From the NCBI GenBank assembly GCA_964634755.1, contig CAZWJH010000001.1, positions 32,196-96,195 on the forward strand: a stretch of 64,000 nt of DNA, read 5' to 3'. This DNA comes from JALXDT01 sp964634755. GTDB taxonomy: Bacteria > Acidobacteriota > Aminicenantia > JAMOAD01. The notes under the pieces were generated by a model. The model did no database searches. It was not told the DNA's origin and saw only the letters and a program-made list of their open reading frames with translations. Positions 57,691 to 64,000 of this stretch are shown piece by piece. How positions within the stretch are numbered: position 1 is the first letter of the stretch; the number at the start of each line of letters is the position of its first letter. The translations under genes were made by a program, and so were the position numbers.

Positions 57691-58086
57691 CTAAATTTTA
57701 ATTATACCATAACTTAGATTTTCTTTCTTATCAATTGATATATAAAAAAGAGATATCTCAATGTTTTCATAAGAGCCTAAATTCACTCTATTAGCAAAAG
57801 AATAGAGCCTTTTCCTTTTACGAGAATCAATAGATTCAAAAACATCGCCAAAATTGTCTCCCTCTCTCATTTTCACTTCAAAAACATAAAGAGTTTTTCC
57901 TTTCATTGCCAAGATATCTATCTCCCCCCCTTTAAAAAAAAGATTTCTTTTTAAAATACGATAGCCTTTAAGCTCAAGATAAGTTGCTGCAAACTCTTCA
58001 GCTATTTCCCCTTTCTCCCTTTTGCTATTTTTCTTTTTCTTTAACTTACTTTTTAGTAAAAGAAGTTTAATATACTTTGATATCAT
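57691..58086 (-). CDS. yraN: YraN/UPF0102 nuclease-fold protein
   Basis: A 131-residue protein of the UPF0102 family: KGEIAEEFAATYLELKGYRILKRN, GGEIDILAMKGKTLYVFEVKMRE, with the Glu-Asp-ExK residues of the PD-(D/E)xK-like nuclease fold. The cellular role of the family is poorly defined, possibly processing of branched DNA. It has a longer basic N-terminus than usual. It lies between smpB and the HEAT-like gene with gaps of a few bases. Confidence 0.92.
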   Translation of the reverse strand: MISKYIKLLLLKSKLKKKKNSKREKGEIAEEFAATYLELKGYRILKRNLFFKGGEIDILAMKGKTLYVFEVKMREGDNFGDVFESIDSRKRKRLYSFANRVNLGSYENIEISLFYISIDKKENLSYGIIKI

Positions 58087-58089
58087 AAA

Positions 58090-58542
58090 CTAAAATTTTT
58101 TCTTTTTTAAATAACGATCGATCTCTCTTTTAACCGCTTTCTCCTTGAGTTTTTGTTTTTTCTCGTATTTTCTCTTCCCCTTGGCAAGAGCAATTTCAAT
58201 CTTTATAACTCCCCTTTCATTTAAATAAACTTTTAATGGAATTATTGTAAGCCCTCTCTCTTTTACCTTTGAATGGATTTTTATTATCTCTCTTTTGTGC
58301 ATTAAAAGTTTTCTCGTCCTTTTAGGCTCATGATTCAGGTATGTAGCCTGTTCATAGGGAGCTATGTATGAATTTACTAAAAAAAGCTCTCCATTCTTAA
58401 CTCTGCAATAGCTATCTTTTAAATTAAAACTACCTCTTCTCGCACTTTTAACTTCAGAACCTTTTAGCACAATGCCTGCCTCAAATTTTTCAATTATTTC
58501 AAAATCATTGTAAGCCTTTCTATTTGTTGAAAGAATTTTCAT
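58090..58542 (-). CDS. smpB: SsrA-binding protein SmpB
   Basis: A 150-residue protein with SmpB signatures NRKAYNDFEIIEKFEAGIVL, GSEVKSARRG, SYIAPYEQA and a basic C-terminal helix (KREIDRYLKKKKF). It carries tmRNA into stalled ribosomes for rescue. No tmRNA gene is visible in the window. ATG at 58542 has GGAG seven bases upstream; the start lies within the last 23 bases of the CorC-like gene. Confidence 0.97.
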   Translation of the reverse strand: MKILSTNRKAYNDFEIIEKFEAGIVLKGSEVKSARRGSFNLKDSYCRVKNGELFLVNSYIAPYEQATYLNHEPKRTRKLLMHKREIIKIHSKVKERGLTIIPLKVYLNERGVIKIEIALAKGKRKYEKKQKLKEKAVKREIDRYLKKKKF

Positions 58543-59782
58543 CAATTTTCTCCAAACTCACTTTTAAAATCCTGTTATCTCCAACACTAAGAATTCTAAT
58601 ATAAAAGCCATCAAATTCAAAGCCATCTCCTTGCTTAGGAATTTTCCCCATTCTGTCAAGTATGAATCCAGAAAGTGTAGAAAAATCTTCATCATAAGAA
58701 AGTTTTAAATCTGGAATTTCAATTTCCAAATCTCTAATAGGGGTTTCTCCATCTATCTCCCACCCTTTTTCTGTTTTTATAATATTTTTCTCTTTCTCCT
58801 CATCCTTTTCATCATCTATAGCTCCGGTAAGCTCTTCAATAATATTTTCCATTGTAATAATACCCTCAAAACTTTCAAACTCATCAACAACTATAGCAAT
58901 GTGGGTTTTATTCATTCTCATTTTATTAAGAGCAAACTCAATAAATACGGATTCTGGAAGATAAAGAGGCTTCTTTAATATCTCTTTTATTTTAATATTT
59001 TTCCTCCTTAAATACGAAGACATTAAATCCTTTGCCAAGAGAATTCCTTTAATATTATCAAGCCTTCTTTCATAAACAGGATACCGAGAAAATCTGTTTT
59101 TTTCTATTATATCAATAATCTCAGAAAGAGGAGTGTTAATCTCTATGGCAATAGTTTTAAACCTCGGAACCATAACATCTTTAACCCTTTTTTGGAAAAA
59201 AGAGAAGAACCTATGGTAAAGCTCTTTTCTTCTTTCTGAGGGAATATCTATTTTGTGAGATTTAAGCCAAAGAGCAAGAGTCTCCTCATCTATGTGAGGT
59301 CCTTTTTCCTCCTCAAGCCTAACCCTCTTTAAAAAAATCATTGTTATCCAGTTTAAAACCAAAACAAAAGGAGAGAACAATATCTTAAAAAATTTAATTA
59401 AATAAACATATGAAAAAGCTATTTTCTCAGAGTAAACAGCTGCAATTGACTTTGGTGTGGCTTCTGAAAAAATTAAAATTAAGATTGTAACCACTATTGT
59501 AGAGTAAATTAGAGAAGAGCTTTCTTCTTTAAAAAACTTTGAAAATATAGCTGTTGAAATAGAGGCAAGAGCTGCATTAACAAGAGTGTTTCCAATAAGA
59601 ATAGTTGATAAAAATTCAGAAGGTTTTGAAATTAACTCTTTTAATAATTTGGCCTTCTTTTTTCCCTTTTTTGAAAGGTAATCAACTTTATTCCTGTTTA
59701 TCCCTGTGAGAGCTGTCTCGGCAGACGAAAAGAATGCACTAAGAATTAAAAAAAATAAAAAAACCAATAAATATGAAATCAT
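58520..59782 (-). CDS. HlyC/CorC-family membrane protein (DUF21-CBS-CorC_HlyC)
   Basis: A 420-residue protein with an N-terminal DUF21 membrane domain (about four hydrophobic segments in 1-150; SAETALTGINRNK, ILIGNTLVNAAL), two CBS domains (about 190-310; VMVPRFKTIAIE, HIAIVVDEFESFEGIIT) and a C-terminal CorC_HlyC domain (SYDEDFSTLSGFIL). The family is linked to magnesium and cobalt efflux or ion homeostasis. It abuts carD and overlaps smpB by 23 bases. Confidence 0.94.
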   Translation of the reverse strand: MISYLLVFLFFLILSAFFSSAETALTGINRNKVDYLSKKGKKKAKLLKELISKPSEFLSTILIGNTLVNAALASISTAIFSKFFKEESSSLIYSTIVVTILILIFSEATPKSIAAVYSEKIAFSYVYLIKFFKILFSPFVLVLNWITMIFLKRVRLEEEKGPHIDEETLALWLKSHKIDIPSERRKELYHRFFSFFQKRVKDVMVPRFKTIAIEINTPLSEIIDIIEKNRFSRYPVYERRLDNIKGILLAKDLMSSYLRRKNIKIKEILKKPLYLPESVFIEFALNKMRMNKTHIAIVVDEFESFEGIITMENIIEELTGAIDDEKDEEKEKNIIKTEKGWEIDGETPIRDLEIEIPDLKLSYDEDFSTLSGFILDRMGKIPKQGDGFEFDGFYIRILSVGDNRILKVSLEKIDENSFNK

Positions 59783-60274
59783 TTAATTTGAAAACTCTTC
59801 AAACCCTTTAAAAACTCTTTCTTTTATTTCTGTTTTTACTTCATCAACACCCTTTTTCAAAACTTTTGATATCTCCAAGGATAGAAGAGTAAACACTTTC
59901 TCAAAAAACTTCCTTTCATTTTTAGTTAAGCCCTTCTTTTTCTCAATAAAAAGAAGGTTTTTTATAATTAACCCAAGAGCCTTAGGACTCCCCTCCAAAA
60001 ATAATTCATTATGAAACTTATATCTCTTTTTCCAATCTTTTTCTATTTTCATTGAGCCTTTTTCAAAAAAGAGGAAAAGATCTTCTATTTCCTCTTTTTT
60101 CATCAAAGGTCTTATCTTAAGAGTATCAATATTATCAAATGGAACAAAAATTTTAGAATTTTCTTCACTAAAAAAAATAATATAAGACTCTTCGTTTCTA
60201 CCCTCTATCGTTCCCAAACCCACCTGCGGATAAAAAACAGTTTCTCCTTCTTTCCAAAATCCATTATTGTTCAT
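59783..60274 (-). CDS. carD: CarD/CdnL-family RNA polymerase-binding regulator
   Basis: A 163-residue protein with the N-terminal RNA-polymerase-interaction domain (FWKEGETVFYPQVGLGTIEGR, KIFVPFDNIDTLKIRPLM) and a C-terminal helical DNA-binding domain (ALGLIIKNLLFIEKKKGLTKNERKFFEKVFTLLSLEI). CarD stabilises open complexes, often at rRNA promoters. It is the first gene of the ten-gene operon ending with SRAP. The -10 element at 60280-60285 is five bases from the ATG, and no ribosome site is present, so the mRNA is probably leaderless. Confidence 0.9.
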   Translation of the reverse strand: MNNNGFWKEGETVFYPQVGLGTIEGRNEESYIIFFSEENSKIFVPFDNIDTLKIRPLMKKEEIEDLFLFFEKGSMKIEKDWKKRYKFHNELFLEGSPKALGLIIKNLLFIEKKKGLTKNERKFFEKVFTLLSLEISKVLKKGVDEVKTEIKERVFKGFEEFSN

Positions 60275-60279
60275 TATAT

Positions 60280-60308
60280 ATTATACTATATCTCCCCTAT
60301 AAAATCAA
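60280..60308 (-). promoter_or_regulatory. promoter placing the transcript start at the carD ATG
   Basis: Minus strand TTGATT (60303-60308), 17 bases, TATAAT (60280-60285); the ATG begins at 60274. Confidence 0.65.
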
Positions 60309-60360
60309 TTTTCAAGGATCTACGACGAGCATTATTCCAACCATTAATAGTCCCTTCTGT

Positions 60361-60394
60361 TTGACGCTTTACTCTTTTTTTGATAAAAAAAGAG
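60361..60394 (+). promoter_or_regulatory. AOR gene control region: weak promoter plus 10-bp inverted repeat
   Basis: TTGACG (60361-60366), 17 bases, TAAAAA (60384-60389). A perfect inverted repeat CTCTTTTTTT-GAT-AAAAAAAGAG (60372-60394) ends exactly at the ATG at 60395 and covers the -10 region. It may be an operator; the low complexity of the arms lowers confidence. Confidence 0.45.
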
Positions 60395-62182
60395 ATGATA
60401 AACGGATACAATGGAAAAGGTTTGGAAATCGATTTAAGTTCCGGGAAGATAATAGAATTTACAATAGATGATGAAATCATAAAAAAATACATAGGGGGAA
60501 GAGGTTTGGGAGTATTTTTCCTAACAAAATACTTCTCTCCAAACGAAAATCCTCTATCTGAAAACAGCCCTTTAATTATAACAGCGGGAGGACTTACAGG
60601 AACAAGAACACCCACAAGCGGAAGATTTTCAATCACCTTTAAATCTCCTTTAACAGGTACTATCACAAGCTCCAATTCAGGAGGTTTTTGGGGAGTCAAT
60701 TTCAGAAAAACAGGGTATGATGCTCTGATAATAAGAGGAATTTCAGAAACTCCAGCTTATTTATACATTTCAGAAGGGAAAGCCGAAATAGTAAAAGCAT
60801 CAGATCTCTGGGGAAGAACATTACTTGAACTAACAGACACTTTAAGAAATAGATATACCAAGTCCGTAAAGGTTTTAGGAATAGGCCCTGCAGGAGAAAA
60901 TCAAGGTTTAATCTCGGCTATAATGAATGATTACAGCAGAGCAGTTGCAAGGGGAGGCCCGGGAGCTTTGATGGGCTCAAAAAAACTAAAAGCAATTGTG
61001 GTGGATGGACGAAAAAAATTCTCCCCTATCAAACAAGAGTTATATGAAGCAGGGATTCAGCAAGCAAACAAACTCTTAAAATCAATGCCTGTTACATCAA
61101 AAGCCCTGCCCCAATTGGGAACAATCGGACTTTTGAAATTAATAAATGATCATGATATGCTCCCTCACAAAAATTTTCAGGATGTGTATCATAAACCGGA
61201 AAATATAGAAAAAATCAGCGGTGAACTTTTAAGAAAAAAAATTTTACTTTCCAAAAGAGGATGTTTTAATTGCACAATAACATGTACAAGAAAGACAAAA
61301 GTGGGAGAAAAAGTAGGAGAAGGACCTGAGTATGAGACAACAGCTCTTATGGGAGCAAATCTTGATATTTATGAGCTTGAGCAAATCGCACTTGCCAATT
61401 ATATTTGCAATGATTATGGGATGGATACAATCTCTTTTGGAAATACGGTCGGACTTGCCATGGAGCTTTTTGAAAAAGGATATTTATCAAGAAAAGATAC
61501 AGGCGGAATTGACTTAAGATTCGGGAAAAATGAAATCTTACAAAAACTTGCAAAAATGACTGCTCTTAATGAGGGATTTGGGAAATTCATAGGAGAGGGA
61601 GCAAAAAGGCTTTCTGAAAGGTTCGGAGTTTCTGCACTTGCTATGGTTGTCAAAGGGCTTGAACTTCCAGGATATGAGCCAAGAGCATCATATACACAAG
61701 CTCTCGGATATGCCACCTCCCCCAGAGGTGGCTGTCATCTTAAAGGAGGTTATCTCGTAACTTTGGGATTTTTCGGTGGCTCAAGAGAGGTAAACAGATT
61801 CTTAATAGACACCGCAGCCGGGCATGTTGTAAATGAACAGGATTCCGGATGTGTTGCAGACTCTCTCGGGATATGCAGATTTTCATTCTATGGATTCGGA
61901 GAAAATGAACTCGCAAGAATCTACACAGGCTATACAGGTATTGAGACAACCCCTGAGGAATTAAAATTCAAAGCCCAGATGATTCAAAATATTGAAAGAA
62001 GGTTCAATATTAAAGCAGGGTTTACAAAAAAGGAGGATACTCTCCCCGAAAGAATGTTTAATGAAAAAATCATGATAGCGGGAGAGCCAAGAGCAATTGA
62101 TAAAGAAAGCCAGTTTGAAAAAATGTTAAAAAAATATTATGAAATCAGAGGATGGGATAAAAATGGATATCCGAAAGATTAA
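60395..62182 (+). CDS. aor: aldehyde:ferredoxin oxidoreductase (tungsten type)
   Basis: A 595-residue AOR-family enzyme. Seen: GGRGLGVFFL, TGTRTPTSGRF, GRGGPGALMGSKKLKAI typical of the pterin-binding domain, the 4Fe-4S ligands CFNCTITC with the distal Cys in DSLGIC, and ARGGCHL-like CHLKGGY. The family oxidises aldehydes to carboxylic acids with ferredoxin as acceptor, using a tungsten or molybdenum bis-pterin. I start at the ATG at 60395 (INGYNGKGLEIDLSSGK is the normal N-terminus); a TTG at 60380 lies in the promoter. It overlaps the aldolase gene by 20 bases, which suggests that it consumes an aldehyde product of that enzyme. Confidence 0.93.
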   Translation: MINGYNGKGLEIDLSSGKIIEFTIDDEIIKKYIGGRGLGVFFLTKYFSPNENPLSENSPLIITAGGLTGTRTPTSGRFSITFKSPLTGTITSSNSGGFWGVNFRKTGYDALIIRGISETPAYLYISEGKAEIVKASDLWGRTLLELTDTLRNRYTKSVKVLGIGPAGENQGLISAIMNDYSRAVARGGPGALMGSKKLKAIVVDGRKKFSPIKQELYEAGIQQANKLLKSMPVTSKALPQLGTIGLLKLINDHDMLPHKNFQDVYHKPENIEKISGELLRKKILLSKRGCFNCTITCTRKTKVGEKVGEGPEYETTALMGANLDIYELEQIALANYICNDYGMDTISFGNTVGLAMELFEKGYLSRKDTGGIDLRFGKNEILQKLAKMTALNEGFGKFIGEGAKRLSERFGVSALAMVVKGLELPGYEPRASYTQALGYATSPRGGCHLKGGYLVTLGFFGGSREVNRFLIDTAAGHVVNEQDSGCVADSLGICRFSFYGFGENELARIYTGYTGIETTPEELKFKAQMIQNIERRFNIKAGFTKKEDTLPERMFNEKIMIAGEPRAIDKESQFEKMLKKYYEIRGWDKNGYPKD

Positions 62183-63401
62183 AAATATAAAGTCAGATAT
62201 GATTAAAATAGGAAGAGCGATGTTGGACCTTGGGCTTCAAAATACCCATAGCGGAAATATATCCGTAAGGGAAGGGAATGACCTTTTTATAACAAAAACA
62301 GGTTCAATGAAAGGCCATCTTGAAGAAAGAGATATAGTTCTTCCCGGACTTTTTGAACCTGAGTACGGACTATTTCAAGCATCCTCAGAAACAGGAACTC
62401 ATAGAGAGATATTAAAATACGCCGGCTCGGCAATCCATGCCCATTCATTGCCCGCCACTCTTTTATCCTACCTAATGGATGAAGTTAAACCTTTAGATTT
62501 TTTAGGATCAAAATATCTTGGGAATTTCCCCGTTGTGGAATTCAAGCATGCGGTTGGCTCCAAGGAAATGGAAGATAATATCCCTATAATTCTCAAAGAG
62601 AAGACAGCTATGATAGTAAAAACGCACGGTCCTTTTGTAAGAGGGAAAAATGTTTATGATGCTTTTTTTAAACTAAATATATTAGATTACACCTCAGAAA
62701 TTCTACTTCACTTGAATTTATTAGAAACAGATTCAAATAAAATTTCGGAGTTACAATACCCCGGAGCCAAAAATTATTTTCCTCCAACAGGAGAAAAAGA
62801 GACAAAGGATAAAGAACTATTAAGACAATTTAAAAAAACAGCTTATGATCTTTTTTATCTTAAAATCAGTCCTTTTCACACAGGATCATTAAGTGTTGAG
62901 GATGGAGATGAAATGCTTTACTCTCCAAGATTATCATCTCCAGATTATATTGGGTTTGATATAAAAAGAATAAATATAAAAAAATCTTCTAAGGATTTTT
63001 TTATAAATCTGCACAGTGCAGTATATAATTATACAACTTCTAAATCCGCAATATTTTCACACTCTCCCTTTGGAATGATTCAAGGGATAAAAGCATTGGT
63101 TGAAGGAAAAGATAGAATCATTCCAATTGATGCAGAAGGAAGTTATTTATATCCAGCCATTCCAGTACTTTTTCCTAATGAAAATATAAAGAAAATTGTG
63201 GAGACAGCTGCAAAATATAAAATAGTAATAATAGCAGGTCTGGGAGCTCTCTCTGTAGGGCATACACCCGGCCATTCAATTCATCATAATTCATCTCTAA
63301 GAAATATAGCCTATTTAAAAACAAAATTACAAATTATGGAAAAATTGGGAAATATTAAAAGTGAAAAATTCTATGAGAATAAAAAAGTAGAGAACTGGTA
63401 G
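62163..63401 (+). CDS. tandem class II aldolase-family protein
   Basis: A 412-residue protein made of two class II aldolase/adducin-like domains. Domain 1 (about 10-195) keeps the active-site pattern: SSETGTH with Glu76, HAH at 92-94 and THG with His155 as zinc ligands. Domain 2 (about 225-400) repeats the same order (FHTGSLSVEDGDEMLYSPR, IFSHSPFG) but has lost most ligands (GLGAL at the THG position). Family members cleave sugar phosphates such as fuculose 1-phosphate to an aldehyde and DHAP. The coupled upstream AOR could oxidise the aldehyde. Start: ATG at 62163; an ATG at 62139 has no ribosome site. The exact substrate is unknown. Confidence 0.82.
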   Translation: MDIRKIKNIKSDMIKIGRAMLDLGLQNTHSGNISVREGNDLFITKTGSMKGHLEERDIVLPGLFEPEYGLFQASSETGTHREILKYAGSAIHAHSLPATLLSYLMDEVKPLDFLGSKYLGNFPVVEFKHAVGSKEMEDNIPIILKEKTAMIVKTHGPFVRGKNVYDAFFKLNILDYTSEILLHLNLLETDSNKISELQYPGAKNYFPPTGEKETKDKELLRQFKKTAYDLFYLKISPFHTGSLSVEDGDEMLYSPRLSSPDYIGFDIKRINIKKSSKDFFINLHSAVYNYTTSKSAIFSHSPFGMIQGIKALVEGKDRIIPIDAEGSYLYPAIPVLFPNENIKKIVETAAKYKIVIIAGLGALSVGHTPGHSIHHNSSLRNIAYLKTKLQIMEKLGNIKSEKFYENKKVENW

Positions 63402-63638
63402 TTTAATCAATCTCTGCTTTCCTTCTTATTATTCTGAAAGTTCAGGGAAATAAAATGGTATTCTCACAGGAGTAATTTATGCATTAATAATACATGTGAT
63501 TTTTTATATAGCCTGAAGTAAAAGATTATCTTCACATCTTTAAAGCCTCAATAGAACCCAAAAGCAAGAAAAATACACCCTACCCCATTACATTCGATAA
63601 TCTCTTTATAAAGATACCTATTACCTACTTTTTTCAAC

Positions 63639-64000
63639 TTAAAACTTAACCTCTTTCTCAAAAATAGTAGAGCTTTCTCCAATAAGATCTCTGACTGTAA
63701 TATATAGTTTGAAATTTCCATTCAAATAAACCGGTGGAAGTTTAATACTGATTGACTTTTTAACACTATTGAGAAGATTACCAGTTTTATAAGCAAGTTT
63801 TCCCGTTTTATCAAAAGCTAAAACACTCACTTTTAAAACACCAAAAGTTTTGCCCCCTTTCTTCACCATTTTAAAATTTGAAATTGAGAAACCTATTTGC
63901 TTCTTATTCGTCGTGAAATTTTCTATCTTTACCATTTTTCTCTTCAGGATAAAAAGATTTTTTATAAAATTCTTTTTGTATTCATCAGGATAATAATAAT
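63639..64000 (-). CDS. C-terminal part of a probable secreted or surface protein (5' end outside window)
   Basis: The frame is open from the stop codon at 63639 to the window end (120 codons and two bases). An internal ATG at 63935 exists, but the reading frame continues upstream without a stop (YYYPDEYKKNF), so a longer protein is likely. The visible part is a beta-rich domain (GVLKVSVLAFDKTGKLAYKTG, SISIKLPPVYLNGNFKLYITVRDL) like the C-terminal Ig-type domains of GWxTD-type exported proteins. No catalytic motif is visible. It is convergent with the aldolase gene across a 237-base gap in which I see nothing specific. Confidence 0.6.
   Translation of the reverse strand, partial: YYYPDEYKKNFIKNLFILKRKMVKIENFTTNKKQIGFSISNFKMVKKGGKTFGVLKVSVLAFDKTGKLAYKTGNLLNSVKKSISIKLPPVYLNGNFKLYITVRDLIGESSTIFEKEVKF

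Noticed and set aside
60286..60699. Minus-strand frame of 137 codons opposite the AOR start
   Set aside because: It is antisense to conserved AOR codons and would run through the carD promoter.

Overview
This is an AT-rich bacterial chromosome segment with 56 recognisable or plausible protein genes, two tRNA genes, and no rRNA, CRISPR array, insertion sequence or phage gene. The organism is probably an anaerobic, fermentative, Gram-negative-type (diderm) bacterium of a deep or poorly sampled lineage. Evidence for this: a NuoE/NuoF-type flavin and iron-sulfur cluster, a tungsten-type aldehyde:ferredoxin oxidoreductase, class I fumarase and FeoAB; outer-membrane beta-barrel-like proteins and secreted PKD-repeat proteins; mostly strong Shine-Dalgarno sites of the AAGGAGG type and sigma70 promoters close to TTGACA-17-TATAAT. 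I cannot assign a phylum from the sequence alone.

Left part, minus strand. 1-6014 is a redox operon: a DRTGG-domain gene, then NuoE, a cysteine-free ferredoxin-like subunit, a NuoF fused to a GltD/NfnB-like module, a second NuoE and a second NuoF that runs off the window. 6069-10068 holds era, a membrane protein, malic enzyme and an EamA transporter. 10074-14177 is a dnaJ-hspR-sigma factor-dnaC-like-moxR operon behind a consensus promoter. 14258-24171 is a housekeeping run (HU, tRNA-Val, thrS, infC, rpmI, rplT, pheS, pheT, zapB-like, zapA, rny, UDP-sugar dehydrogenase). infC starts at AUU and pheT lacks its tRNA-binding OB domain. A thioredoxin-TPR protein and a two-subunit fumarase follow to 26580.

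Middle part. 26737-30689 (plus) carries an M29-like aminopeptidase, an unknown protein and a beta-barrel protein, then an initiator tRNA. 30902-34050 is an overlapping operon of a class III aminotransferase, a LuxE-like acyl-activating protein and a short LuxC-like reductase, which suggests conversion between an acid, an aldehyde and an amine. An HDOD gene and pfkA (minus), an MFS transporter with operator-like repeats, and feoA-feoB plus a NusG paralogue (plus) follow.

Right part. 40808-43855 (minus) encodes an NtrC-type regulator, a sensor kinase with an eroded ATPase domain and a small secreted protein. Divergent from them, a sigma54-type promoter with upstream palindromes precedes an outer-membrane protein and two PKD-repeat surface proteins (44073-50505). 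This looks like a self-contained regulator-and-surface system. 50582-60274 (minus) is a tightly packed operon starting with a probably leaderless carD, then CorC-like, smpB, yraN, a HEAT-like protein, mutL, a secreted protein, uvrB and an SRAP protein. 60395-63401 (plus) pairs the aldehyde oxidoreductase with a tandem class II aldolase. The window ends inside an unidentified minus-strand gene.
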